From Procambarus clarkii (lineage: Eukaryota > Arthropoda > Malacostraca > Decapoda > Cambaridae): a stretch of DNA of 64,000 bases. The notes under the pieces were generated by a model. It made no database searches. It was not told the origin of the DNA and worked only from the letters and a program-made list of their open reading frames with translations. Each line of letters opens with the position of its first letter. The first letter of the stretch is position 1. The stretch spans positions 34,562,689-34,626,688 of the forward strand of contig NC_091198.1 in assembly GCF_040958095.1 (NCBI RefSeq). The letters run 5' to 3'. Position numbers and translations under genes: made by a program. This document shows positions 11,248 through 22,610 of this stretch, in pieces.

Positions 11248-11775
11248 TATTTATTTATTTATTTATTTATATACAAGAAGGTACATTGGGTTTGTGAGAA
11301 TACATAGCATAGTATTTACAGTCTTGTAAAGCCACTAGTACGTGCAGCGTTTCAGGCAGGTCCTTAATCTAACAGATAATTTTAAGTAGGTAAATTCTAG
11401 CAGGATTAATAAAATGGTAACAAATACATTGCAAGAAAAAAAATGAGATAAGAGATATTAGTAAGTATATTAAAGCACATTGGTATATTAAAGCTCTGAT
11501 TGATTACATTGACAGCTTGATTGGTAATTTAAACAAGATTAATAGACACCATACAGCAAATTGACAGCACATATAAGAAGACAGCAATGATCACAATGGT
11601 AAGGATGTTTGGATTGGGTACATAAAGATTGGGAGATTGGGTAGCAATAGATACAGTGCAATTTTAAAGCAAAAGAAAAAAAAACTATGAAGATGAAATT
11701 AGGTACTTTTTAGTATTGTTTTTGAATGATGCAAAAGTTGGACAGCTTTTCAATTCAGTAGGGAGTGAGTTCCAT
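11248..11775 (-). mobile_element. LINE-B 3' fragment inserted in LINE-A RT region
   Basis: Same tail and 3' UTR as 10633..10909, but longer (about 530 bp), reaching the end of the ORF2 coding region around 11690..11775. It interrupts the LINE-A RT exactly between 'cagaccca' and 'aaaagcactaacgatgcac', which are contiguous at 19326. Confidence 0.9.
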
Positions 11776-13162
11776 AAAAGCACTAACGATGCACTTATTA
11801 GTATGATTAACTTGATACATACAGCTCTTGATAAATATGAGTTCCCTGTTGGATTATTTGTGGACCTACGTAAGGCTTTTGACACTGTCAACCACCAAAA
11901 CCTTCATCTTAAATTACATCATTATGGAGTCAGAGGTCACTCCCTGCAATACCTTCAGTCTTACCTTACTGACAGGCTCCAGTATGTTTGTGAATAATTC
12001 CATTTCTCCTACACTACCCATAAACATTGGTGTTCCACAGGGAAGCATATTTGGCCCTCTTTCTCATCTACATTAATGACCTTCCAAATGCCTCTCAACA
12101 CCTCAAACTAATCTTATTTGCTGATGACACAACTTTCATCTTCTCTAGCCCTGTCCCGCTTACTCTAAATGTCACTGTGAACACTGAACTAAATAATGTC
12201 CATCTTTGGCTAACTGCTAACAAACTCACCCTTAACATTGACAAAACTTTCTATATTTTGTTTGGTAATAAATCCTCTAATAAAATTAAATCTAAGAATA
12301 AACAATATACAAATCAGTAGTAAAGTCGATGGTAAATTCCTTGGTGTCCTCATCGATAACAAACAATTTCCAGGGACATATTCTAAATATAGCAAAAAAA
12401 AAGTTTCTATAAAACTGTTGGCATTCTTTCTAAGATAAGATACTGTATTATGTACCTCGCCCTGCCCTGGTGACACACTATTACTCTCTCATCCATCCTT
12501 ATCTCAACTATGGTATTTGTGCTTGGGGTTCTACTACCCAAAATCATTTACGTCCTCTAATTACTCAACACAAAGCTGCTACTAGAACAATATCTAACTC
12601 TGCCCCCAGACAGCACTCGGTACCCTTACTCAAATCTCTGAATGTTAGATATTAAGTCACTGCACATACTCTCATGTGTACTCTATATATTTAAAACTCT
12701 GAATTGTAATGTCAATCCTGACCTTAAAAGCTTCTTAGAAAGTTGTAACAGAACTCATGGGCACCATACCAGAAACAAATACCTATTTGATATTCCATGA
12801 GTACAACTTAAACTAGAAATGCTCTACAAATCAAGGGACCCAGAATGTGGAATGACCTTCCCAATCATGTTAAAGACTGTACCTCTCTCAACCAGTTTAA
12901 GATGAAAACTAAGTACTACCTATTTAACTCCATGTAACCTACCTTACCCCTAAATGTCAACCCATGTCTTACTATTTTCAAACAATGCTGTTTGTTGACC
13001 AACTTGTATATTGGCTATTTTCTACCATGTTCCCCACCCCCTTTTTTGTCTTTTATTTTATTTATTTTTAACGCAATTTATACTTAAAGCTCAATTACTA
13101 TTAAGTTTTAGTCTAAGTGTTTTTCCCCACCTCACCTTGCCCGAAATGCTATGCGTACAAGT

Positions 13163-14090
13163 TTTATTTATTTATTTATATATATACAAGAAGGTACATT
13201 GGGATTGTGAGGATACATAGCATAGCAATTACATTCTTGTAAAGCCACTAGTACGCACAGCGTTTCGGGCAGGTCCTTAATCTAAAAAAATTTTAAGTAG
13301 GTAAATAATAGCAAAATTTATAAAAATGATAACAGTTACATAGCAAGAAAAAAAAATAAAAGATAGGAGAAAAATTGTAGGTATATTAAGCACATAGGCA
13401 GCTCAGATTGAGTGCAATGACAGCTTGAATGGTAGTTTAACAAAATTTAGCAGGTACAATACAGCATATGGCTAGCACATAAAAGAAGACAGCAACGAAC
13501 ACAATGATAAAGTTGTTTGGGATAAGTACATAAAGATTGCGAGATTGGGTAACACTAAATACAGAGCAAATTTAAAGCTCAGTGTAGGAAACTATAAAGA
13601 TGAAATTAGGTACTTTTTAGTTTTGTTTTTAAATGAGGCAAAAGTTTGACAGCTTTTAAATTCACTAGGGAGTGAGTTCCATAGACTAGGTCCCTTAATT
13701 TGCATAGTGTTTACACAGATTAAGTTTGACCCTGGGGATATCAAAGAGATATTTATTTCTGGTGTGGTGATAATGGGTCCTATTACATCTGTCCAAGAAG
13801 AGTTTCAGAGCAGGATTTGCATTTAAGAACAGGGTTTTGTAAATGTAGTTGACACAAGAGAATTTGTGGAGTGAGATTATGTTTAGCAAGTTTAGGAACT
13901 TAAACAAGGGGCTGAGTGTTGTCTGAAAGCAGTTTGTTATTATTCTGATAGCAGATTTTTGCTGGGTGATGATGGACTTGAGGTGGTTTGCAGTGGTAGA
14001 TCCCCATGCACAGATACCATAATTATGATAGGGATATATTAGTGCATAATATAGTGAGAGGAGAGCAGAGTTAGGAACATACCTTATTTT
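13163..14090 (-). mobile_element. LINE-B 3' fragment inserted in LINE-A 3' UTR, TSD CAAGT
   Basis: CAAGT flanks it at 13158..13162 and 14091..14095. The left end holds the (TTTA)n tail, and the 3' UTR follows. The minus-strand open stretch 13695..14093 gives the ORF2 C-terminus (LYYALIYPYHNYGICAWGST, FDIPRVKLNLCK). Joining the two sides restores the LINE-A 3' UTR. Confidence 0.92.
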
Positions 14091-14173
14091 CAAGTGGTTT
14101 TAGGTATTGGATGTACTAGCTCTATCTATAAATCAATGTTTGTAACTCTGCATCTATGTATGTACGTTTCCTA

Positions 14174-14175
<2 letters not shown>

Positions 14176-14222
<47 letters not shown>

Positions 14223-14223
14223 T
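14176..14223. repeat. (AAT)n/(ATT)n palindromic microsatellite at LINE-A 3' end
   Basis: About eight 'aat' units are followed directly by about eight 'att' units, so the tract is its own inverted repeat. It sits where the LINE-A tail should be. Confidence 0.9.
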
Positions 14224-14565
14224 TGAGATGTGTGGGTGTGGTACTGGGAGTGCAGCAGCGCCTCCCAGCCGGCGGTCATGCTGATAACTCATTACTCGCC
14301 TCCACACTATTAATTCTTAGCTAACCTGTTGACATATGTTTGGCTGCAGCAGCAATAAGTGCCGCCTTAGCTTGGGGACAGTTGACATTAGTGCGGGCGA
14401 GGGCTGCTGGCCGCAGCAAGGACTGAAGGTGCAGGAGCCTGACCGCTGCCACTCGTGCCATCTTACAGGGGATACTGAGGCAGGTCACTTCGTACACAAC
14501 ACGGAACCTTCACCATGACGGACACACAATTTTCCGTTTCGTGTATTTCCCTGAGGGCCAGTGAC
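14224..14565. other. Unassigned sequence between LINE copies
   Basis: Moderately GC-rich. A 60-codon plus-strand open stretch (14336..14518) has several Cys residues but no recognisable family. No splice sites convincingly bound it. I see no gene or repeat I can name. Confidence 0.3.
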
Positions 14566-15404
14566 ACTATTTATTTATTTATTTATTTATTTAATTTATT
14601 TATATATATACAAGAAGGTACATTGGGATTGTGAGGATACATAGCATAGTTTAGTTTAGTTCATTTATTATGCACCCCATACCCATCTTGTGGGCGGTAG
14701 TGGAAAGGGTTACAGAGACACATAACGGGCTCAGGGACTGAACTCCACAATTCATTTAGCTAAGCAAGTTACAATCTTGATGAGCTAGTTACAAAATTCA
14801 ATATAAGTCATCACATCAACAATGGGTTCGAGATCGACCTCAAGTACAGGTTCTAAATTAAGCAACTGACATATGTGGAGAGTTAGTGTCAAAATTTATA
14901 TGTTTGTCCTGCACACCGCCCCCCATCCAGTGGGCTGCGGTGGATAGGTTACAATCACTTAGTTACTACCTACAGTTAGCAAACTGGGGATATTTGGCTA
15001 AAATTTCTGGTAGCAGATCATTTTGAATGAAATATTGACACATCGCTGGAACATTGGTTATAGAATTGTCTCTAAATTCACGTATCTTTTCGCACTCCAT
15101 CACATAGTGACGGAGGGTGTGCGAATAATTTTGTTGACACAGTTTACATTTGGTCAGGTCTACATCAGCAGATAATGAGAATTCCCAGAGATACTTGTAA
15201 CCGAGTCTAAGCCGAGCAGTAGTGAATTAACTTAATTAACCCCCTGTCAACTAGTGGGGCTAGGTTTCCTAAGTCACATTGTTTCATTTTCTGACTTAAT
15301 TTTTAACTTACTCTTAACTAGTCATTTACTGAAATTATTTAATTGAGTGCATAAATAGTTTTTCAGGTCTTATTAATTATACAGTCATAACTGAACTATT
15401 TATA

Positions 15405-17083
15405 CAATACAATACAATACAATTTTATTTAGGTAAGGTACATACATACAATAAATATTTACAAGGATTGTTTGACTTATAGGTATAGCTAGTACATACA
15501 ATGCCTAAAGCCACTATTACGCAAAGCGTTTCGGGCATGATAAACTTAAATGACAAGCTTAATACTAATTGAGCATAATGAGTAGAATGAAAACAAGAAA
15601 TGAAAACATAGATGAAAAAGCAGCACAAATACAATTATGTCGACAAACAGCGCTCTTTAAAGAAAAAAACAGACATTGGTTGACAATAGAAGGGTAAGGT
15701 AGGTTACAGGGAATTTATTAGGTATAGCTTCGCTTTTAACTTAAACTGGTTGAGAGAGGTACAGTCTTTAACATGGTTGGGAAGGTCATTCCACATTCTG
15801 GGCCCCTTGATTTGTAGAGCATTTCTAGTTTGATTAAGTCGTACTCTAGGAATATCAAAACTGTATTTATTTCTGGTGTGATGCTCATGGGTTCTGATAC
15901 AACCTTCTATGAAGCTTTTGAGATCAGGATTGGCATTATAGTTTAGCGTTTTATATATGTATAATACACATGAGAGAATGTGCAGTGACTTAATGTCTAA
16001 CATATTCAGAGATTTAAGTAGGGGTACCGAGTGATGTCTGGGGCCAGAATTGGATATTGTCCTAATAGCAGCTTTGTGTTGAGTAATTAGAGGACGTAAG
16101 TGATTTTAGGTAGTAGAGCCCCAAGCACAAATACCATAGTTGAGATATGGATAGATAAGGGAGTAATAGAGAGTCACCAGGGCAGGGCGTGGTACATAAT
16201 ATCTGATCTTAGAAAGAATGCCCACAGTTTTTGAAACTTTTTTTGATATGTTTAGAATGTGTCCCTGGAAATTAAGCTTGTGGTCAATGAGAATGCCAAG
16301 GAATTTGCCATCTAATTTGTTACAAATTTGGGTATTGTTTATTTTGAGATTTATTTGATTAGAGGATTTATTGCCAAACAGAATATAGAAGGTTTTGTCA
16401 ATGTTAAGGGTGAGTTTGTTGGCAGTTAGCCACAGATGGACTTTATTTAGCTCAGTATTTACTGTGGCATTTAGAGCAAGGGGATCAGGACTGGAGTAAA
16501 TGAAGGTTGTGTCGTCCGCAAATAGAATTGGTTTGAGGTGTTGGGAGGCATTTGGAAGGTCATTAATGTAGATGAGAAAGAGGAGAGGGCCAAGTATGCT
16601 GCCCTGGGGAACACCAATGTTGATGGGTAGGGTGGGAGAAATTGTATTATTCACAGAAACATATTGGAGCCTGTCAGTAAGGTAGGATTTGAGGTATTGT
16701 AGGGAGTGTCCTCTGACTCCATAATGATGTAATTTAAGAAGAAGGTTTTGGTGGTTGACAGTGTCAAAAGCTTTACGCAGGTCCACAAACAACCCAACAG
16801 GGAACTCATTTTTATCAAGAGCTGTATGAATCGAGTTAAGCATACTAATAAGTGCATCGTTAGTGCTTTTTTTTGGGTCTGAAGCCATATTGGCAAGGGC
16901 TAAGTATATTGAGTTTGGCTAGATATGAGTAAAGCTGCTTATAGATTAGTTTTTCAAAAATTTTTGACAAGTTTGGCAGGATAGATATAGGTCTGTAGTT
17001 GTTAACATCTGTGAGATTACCACATTTGTGGACAGGCGTTACTCTCGCTTTTTTTAGAATATCTGGGAAGGTTTGGAGTTTGG
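15405..17083 (-). mobile_element. LINE-A, 5'-truncated, innermost nest layer, TSD ATTTATA
   Basis: ATTTATA flanks it at 15398..15404 and 17084..17090. From the left come the reversed (TTGTA)n tail, the 3' UTR, then ORF2. Minus-strand ORF2 pieces are 15704..16003 and 16106..16888, continuing in another frame to about 17080. It carries the RT core (FVDLRKAFDTVNHQN, GVPQGSILGP, FADDTTFIYSS). It appears almost identical to the 3' part of its host at 19129..20794, so both insertions are young. Confidence 0.92.
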
Positions 17084-17147
17084 ATTTATAGTTAATAATC
17101 ATTAGCTTAAATTTGCCTATGCTTATTATTCAACTTTTCTTTGATTT

Positions 17148-17560
17148 CATTTATTACCTAGGTTGCCTAGCCTCGCCATGCTCCCTTACTCCATTGTACC
17201 CCTGGCTTTGCCTGCATCTGAAATTGCAAATTGTTACTTACAGTGTACCTGAGGGTACTTGTAAGCAATCTACCTCATTTTTCCTTTTTGCTCAATTTGT
17301 TTTTGTATTGCTTAGTCTTGTTTATATTTTTGTTTTGTATTTCTATATCTTGTGTTTTGTATAGTCCATGTTTATATGTTTTTTCGTTAATCTCATTTAT
17401 TACCTAGGTTGCCTAGCCTAGCCATACTCCCTTACTCCATTGTACCCCTGTAAGCCCCTTTTGTGTTTGCTTTGTACAGTATTGTGTACATTTTTTTCCC
17501 TATTTTATAGCTTATTTCTACCTTGTTATTTGCCTTTCTTCCCTTGTTTTTCCTGCAATC
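17148..17560 (+). repeat. Tandem 5' UTR segments of LINE-A, period about 246 bp
   Basis: 'catttattacctaggttgcc', then 'tagcct-gccat-ctccctta' and 'ctccattgtacccctg', occurs at 17148 and again at 17394. The second copy runs into the ORF2 start. Repeated 5' UTR units act as promoters in some other LINEs; here that is only an inference. Confidence 0.75.
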
Positions 17561-17572
17561 AGCTTTTTTTTT

Positions 17573-18346
17573 ATGCAGACAAGTATAGACCCTGAACTTA
17601 ACCTCTTATCCACTATCTATGACAATTATCACTTTAATGATCTAAATTGCAGATATTTTGCAGCACATGATGTAAACAATGTATTAACTCATAATCACAA
17701 TATCTCTGTAATCAATTTGAACGTTAGATCCCTAGGTAAACACTTTGATGATGTTAGTGCTTTGATTGAAGCTATTGACAACAAATTCTCTTTTATTATA
17801 CTTACTGAAACATGGTTGAAAGAGGATACTACTCAGCTCTTTAACATGCCTAACTACTCAGCAATTCACAACTGTCGTCAACTTCAGAGAGGTGGTGGCA
17901 CTGCTCTTTACTACCACCAAGAACTAACATGCTTAAAAGAAATTAGAACCAGAGACTGCTATGGGGAGTATATCTTCGCCAGCTTCAGAGTCAAGGGTGC
18001 CGAGTCTGTCCCGACGGTGGGTGCAGTTTATAGAATTCCTAACACTGATGTGTCCGAATTCAACTCAAACCTTAGAAATCTAATATTTGATAACAGACTG
18101 AACAAAAACCACCTAATTATCGCAGGGGACTTTAATATTGACCTCTGCGAACCTGAACACCCTACTGCTGTTAGCTTCCTCAACTGTATGAATTCCTGCT
18201 TCCTCATACCCTTAATCACTAGACCTACTAGAATCACTGATAGCACTGCCACGACGCTAGATCACATCTGGACAAACATAACCTCTCCGCTTACTTCAGG
18301 TATAATCACCGATAGCACTACAGACCATTACCCCACATTTCATTAG
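17573..18346 (+). pseudogene. LINE-A ORF2, N-terminal part: AP-type endonuclease
   Basis: An apurinic-like endonuclease that would nick the target for target-primed reverse transcription. Visible motifs are ISVINLNVRSL near the start, FIILTETWLKED, AVYRIPNTDV, LIIAGDFNIDL and the late S/T-D-H motif in TDHYP. About 258 codons. The frame is lost after TDHYP, where 11 bases present in the copy at 9945..9975 are missing. The Met at 17573 follows the 5' UTR directly and is the likely start. Confidence 0.88.
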
Positions 18347-18368
18347 CAAACCACCTCTTGAGTCAAGA

Positions 18369-19979
18369 GTGATACGTTTTAGACTACACAATGAAACTGC
18401 TATAGACAATTTTATAACTGCTGCTGATAATGTCAACTGGGAGTCCGAGTTAGGTAACATAGTGGACATCAACCTAGCAGTGCAATCTTTTCTTCAAAAA
18501 ACTCTTAGCCTTTATAATACCCACTGTCCTATGCTTACAAAACAAGTCACAACCAAAAGGCTAAACAATCCCTGGCTTACAAAGGGAATACTTAAATCTA
18601 TTAATAAAAAACATGACCTTGAGAAGAAGTATAGGTTAGGAATTGTCTCCAAAGAATTCTCAAAGAATTACTCATTATTGCTGTCTAAGATAATTAGACG
18701 AGCCAAAACTAAATACTACGAAGATAAATTTACCCAAATAAAGAGCAACATTAAACAAACTTGGAGAACAATTTCTCAAATATTGGGATCAAAGAAGTCT
18801 TTAAATAACAAACCGACTCTCCTGTCTAATAACGATGGTCAGCTTTCAGCCTCTGATTCTGCTATTGAGTTCAATAGGTTCTTCTCTTCCATTGGTTCAT
18901 CCCTTGCAAATGATATTCCATCTTCCAGTACAGACATTAAGGACTATCTTACAGGTAACTATCCACAGTCTCTGTACCTAAAGCCTATTAATTCCACTGA
19001 CGTCAATGAGATAATCCTTTCCCTTAAAACCAAGTCTGGTGCCCTTGAGGAGATACCAACTTTTATTTACAAAAAAGCCTCCAGATCTTTAGCCCCTGCT
19101 ATTGCTTTGCTCTTCAACAAGTCACTTGAACTCCAAACCTTCCCAGATATTCTAAAAAAAGCGAGAGTAACGCCTGTCCACAAATGTGGTAATCTCACAG
19201 ATGTTAACAACTACAGACCTCTATCTATCCTGCCAAACTTGTCAAAAATTTTTGAAAAACTAATCTATAAGCAGCTTTACTCATATCTAGCCAAACTCAA
19301 TATACTTAGCCCTTGCCAATATGGCTTCAGACCCAAAAAAAGCACTAACGATGCACTTATTAGTATGCTTAATTCGATTCATACAGCTCTTGATAAAAAT
19401 GAGTTCCCTGTTGGGTTGTTTGTGGACCTGCGTAAAGCTTTTGATACTGTCAACCACCAAAACCTTCTTCTTAAATTACATCATTATGGAGTCAGAGGAC
19501 ACTCCCTACAATACCTCAAATCCTACCTTACTGACAGGCTCCAATATGTTTCTGTGAATAATACAATTTCTCCCACCCTACCCATCAACATTGGTGTTCC
19601 CCAGGGCAGCATACTTGGCCCTCTCCTCTTTCTCATCTACATTAATGACCTTCCAAATGCCTCCCAACACCTCAAACCAATTCTATTTGCTGACGACACA
19701 ACCTTCATTTACTCCAGTCCTGATCCCCTTGCTCTAAATGCCACAGTAAATACTGAGTTAAATAAAGTCCATCTGTGGCTAACTGCCAACAAACTCACCC
19801 TTAACATTGACAAAACCTTCTATATTCTGTTTGGCAATAAATCCTCTAATCAAATAAATCTCAAAATAAACAATACCCAAATTTGTAACAAATTAGATGG
19901 CAAATTCCTTGGCATTCTCATTGACCACAAGCTGAATTTCCAGAGACACATTCTAAACATATCAAAAAAAGTTTCATAA
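18369..19979 (+). pseudogene. LINE-A ORF2, middle part: reverse transcriptase
   Basis: A 536-codon open stretch. The RT domain spans roughly residues 210-470: KKARVTPVHKCGNLTD, NYRPLSILPNLSKIFEK, VGLFVDLRKAFDTV (catalytic Asp), GVPQGSILGPLLFLIYINDL, FADDTTFIYSS (two catalytic Asp, 19686..19703) and FLGILIDHKL. The CR1/L2-like assignment rests on these blocks and on the absence of RNase H. The frame ends at TAA 19977..19979, where the sister copies have AAA, a single-base nonsense change. Confidence 0.92.
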
Positions 19980-19982
19980 ACT

Positions 19983-20504
19983 GTGGGCATTCTTTCTAAG
20001 ATCAGATATTATGTACCACGCCCTGCCCTGGTGACTCTCTATTACTCCCTTATCTATCCATATCTCAACTATGGTATTTGTGCTTGGGGCTCTACTACCC
20101 AAAATCACTTACGTCCTCTAATTACTCAACACAAAGCTGCTATTAGGACAATATCCAATTCTGGCCCCAGACATCACTCGGTACCCCTACTCAATTCTCT
20201 GAATATGTTAGACATTAAGTCACTGCACATTCTCTCATGTGTATTATACATATATAAAACGCTAAACTATAATGCCAATCCTGATCTCAAAAGCTTCATA
20301 GAAGGTTGTAACAGAACCCATGAGCACCACACCAGAAATAAATACAGTTTTGATATTCCTAGAGTACGACTTAATCAAACTAGAAATGCTCTACAAATCA
20401 AGGGGCCCAGAATGTGGAATGACCTTCCCAACCATGTTAAAGACTGTACCTCTCTCAACCAGTTTAAGTTAAAAGCGAAGCTATACCTAATAAAGTCCCT
20501 GTAA
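19983..20504 (+). pseudogene. LINE-A ORF2, C-terminal part
   Basis: Same frame as the RT stretch, immediately after the nonsense codon. It carries LYYSLIYPYLNYGICAWGST, LHILSCVLYIYKTLNYN, NKYSFDIPRVRLNQT and RMWNDLPNHVKDCTSLNQFK, the usual thumb and C-terminal end of CR1/L2-type proteins. Ends at TAA 20502..20504, followed by a 290-bp 3' UTR. Confidence 0.9.
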
Positions 20505-21416
20505 CCTACCTTACCCTTCTATTGTCAACCAATGTCTGTTTTTTTCTTTAAAGAGCGCTGTTTGTCGACATAATTGTATTTGTGCTGCTTTTTCATTTAT
20601 GTTTTCATTCTACTCATTATGCTCAATTAGTATTAAGCTTGTCATTTAAGTTTATCATGCCCGAAACGCTTTGCGTAATAGTGGCTTTAGGCATTGTATG
20701 TACTAGCTCTACCTATAAGTCAACCAATCCTTGTAAAAAATTTTTGTATGTATGTACCTTACCTAAATAAAATTGTATTGTATTGTATTGTATTGTGGTA
20801 ACATCTAGAAGTCTGCTGATTTTATTGGATGATCCATAGGTGTGTGGCTCCTCTTGCATGATAGTATGATGATAGATGGAATTACTGGTGTCAATTTCAC
20901 TTTGCCTCAGATCTACAAGATCTTGTTGAAGTTCTCGGTGTACTGCTGCTCTCAGATTGCTCATTGACAATCCAAGGTTACACTCAACGGCTCCTTTAAA
21001 GGCAGATTCTTTGGCTAACTTATCAGCTCATAGCATAGTAATAACATTCTTGTAAAACCACTAGTACGCGCAGCGTTTCGGGCAGGTCCTTAATCTAAGA
21101 AACTTATAAGTAGGTAAATACTTGCAAAATTTATAAAAATGATAACAGTTACATAGCATGAAAAAAATAAAAGACGAGAGAAAAATTGTAGGTATATTAA
21201 AGCACATAGGTAGCTCAGAGTGCCCCGTCAAGTATGTTTATTGAGATAAGCAATAAATACATCTCAAAGGGATAGAGTAGCTTAGGCTATTTCTACCCCC
21301 CTCTACTTCAAGTCCCTCAAGGGGCGCACAAATGCGATGAGTACAAATAGACAAATAACATTACAAGAATCCCATTTAACATTGCAGGTTAATATAATAA
21401 GTACAGCATATAATTG

Positions 21417-22337
21417 TTACACTCTTGGGGCAAAATTCTTGTAGCTCCTAAGTATACTGTCTATTATACCATTATCACACATCCAAACAATTTGATGTGA
21501 TACACTATTTATTTCCTTATTTCTATAGTTTTCAATAAGTTGACACTCTAATACATAATGTTCTAAGGTGTGGGCGTGCGGCATACTACATAATTTACAC
21601 TCCTTATCTTTTTCACTGACATCAACACCGTATTGCCAGATATATTTGTATCCTAATCTTAATCTCATGTAAATTGAATCCTTCCAAGTAGACTTTCCTT
21701 TACCATAAGTGAAGGACGAATTTGTATTTATTATTGAATAATTCTTAAGTGTGTTACCACTCTCCACCATTGCCATTCTCTTTATCATTTCTTCACCCTC
21801 TTGGATCATCTTGATTCTTGTTTTTATTTGTTTCAAGGTTAACTGACATACAACATCAACAAGAGTTTTTTCAGTGGCTCTCTTCGCTATGTCATCAACT
21901 ACCTCATTCAACAGTATTCCCACATGTGAAGGGATCCACATGAATCTTACTTTATACCCAGTTTTTTCTAATTTCTTAACATTCTCTCTACACTCTATCA
22001 CAATATTCTGATATACTGGGCGTCTGCTATTTAAAGACTCTAACGCTCCTCTGCTGTCAATAAAGAGGCAAGCATTTTTACCACATTTGACTACTTCCTG
22101 TAATCCTGCTAATACATCTTGGAGTTCAGCCTGCGTTGAAGAGACATTGTCAGTTAAGCGGCGTCCAATAACAGTATCTACAGTGCCGATGTCAGTGTAC
22201 TCCCTGATCAAGACTCCACATCCTGCCTTCCCATCCCTAGCTACTGACCCATCACAATATACATGTAGAGTGTTTTCTGTAGGCAGTTTTCTAATTATAC
22301 AATCATATGTTGCCCTCAGCTCTCCTATTTCATACAT
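21417..22337 (-). pseudogene. I-like A ORF2 C-terminus: RNase H and CCHC motif
   Basis: 306 open codons. RNase H removes the RNA strand after reverse transcription. Its motifs are LHVYCDGSVARDGKAGCGV (first Asp), the Glu in STQAELQDVLAGLQE, ACLFIDSRGALESLN, and FMWIPSHVGILLNEVVDDIA (His and last Asp). The C-terminal zinc motif is CKLCSMPHAHTLEHYVLEC. The frame should continue upstream to the RT, but it breaks near 22345, where a run of T/C differs in length from 37580. RT is almost entirely truncated. Confidence 0.9.
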
Positions 22338-22610
22338 ACTTTTTTTCTTTGCAAGGGAGTAATTACTACATCTACATTACAATCCTCCCATGGTGGTGTG
22401 AATTTTCTCTTGGGCACAACAATACACTCTGTAATAACATCGTACTTTATAACATTAGTGCATATGTTATTCATATATACTCTCTTCTTCATCATACACT
22501 GTTCACTACTTCCCACCTTTTGAACCGAGAGGATTAATTCATTAGCTCCCCCACCTCTCATTAATCTAATGGCAGAGGCTACATTTATCTCTACAATTCT
22601 ATCCCCAATA

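Larger units (their letters stand above)
8893..14178 (+). pseudogene. LINE-A copy, decayed and carrying four insertions
   Basis: A CR1/L2-like LINE matching the better copy at 15225..20794 from its 5' UTR end onward ('ttgtaattgcctttt', 'gacaatca...ctttaatgatc'). Coding remnants run in order. The endonuclease (GAVYRIPNTDVSKFN, GDFNIDLCEPE) lies around 9380..10000 and the RT (KKARVNPVHKCG, FVDLRKAFDTVNHQN, FADDTTF) around 11030..12200, with the C-terminus to about 12940. Frameshifts and stops are frequent. A SINE (8986..9233) and three minus-strand LINE-B pieces (10633..10909, 11248..11775, 13163..14090) interrupt it. The 3' end resumes after the last insertion and runs into an AAT-repeat tail at 14178. 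Confidence 0.88.
15225..20794 (+). mobile_element. LINE-A, near-complete CR1/L2-like element, third nest layer
   Basis: Inserted in I-like C, with 'gtg' repeated at 15222..15224 and 20795..20797. Subtracting the inner insertion at 15405..17083 leaves about 3.9 kb: a 5' UTR with two tandem segments, one long ORF2 in three pieces, a 3' UTR ending 'ttacctaaataaaa' and a (TTGTA)n tail. It is the best LINE-A copy here, disabled by an 11-base deletion and one nonsense change. No separate ORF1 is seen. Confidence 0.85.
14650..21028 (-). pseudogene. I-like C LINE, 3' half, second nest layer
   Basis: The sequence proper is 14650..15224 and 20795..21028. On the minus strand it encodes the RNase H end (SAFKGAVECNLGLSMSNL, AAVHRELQQ) and then the C-terminal zinc motif region (CKLCQQNYSHTL) and 3' UTR with tail 'aatgaactaaactaaacta'. 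It is colinear with the copy at 44211..47490. Flanked by the 10-bp TSD catagcatag. A LINE-A insertion separates the two halves at 'gtg'. Several frame changes make it inactive. Confidence 0.88.
14566..21221 (-). mobile_element. LINE-B 3' fragment, outermost layer of a four-level nest
   Basis: The sequence proper is 14566..14649 (tail and 3' terminus) and 21029..21221 (rest of the 3' UTR). The two halves join at 'catagcatag', present at 14640..14649 and 21029..21038 as a 10-bp TSD. Everything between is the inserted I-like LINE with its own insertions. The fragment is non-coding 3' UTR and 5'-truncated near 21221. Confidence 0.88.

Noticed and set aside
14336..14518. Small Cys-rich protein
   Set aside because: No signal peptide, no recognisable Cys spacing and no splice context; between repeats.
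17113..17364. Hydrophobic membrane-like 83-residue protein
   Set aside because: Translation of the T-rich LINE-A 5' UTR.
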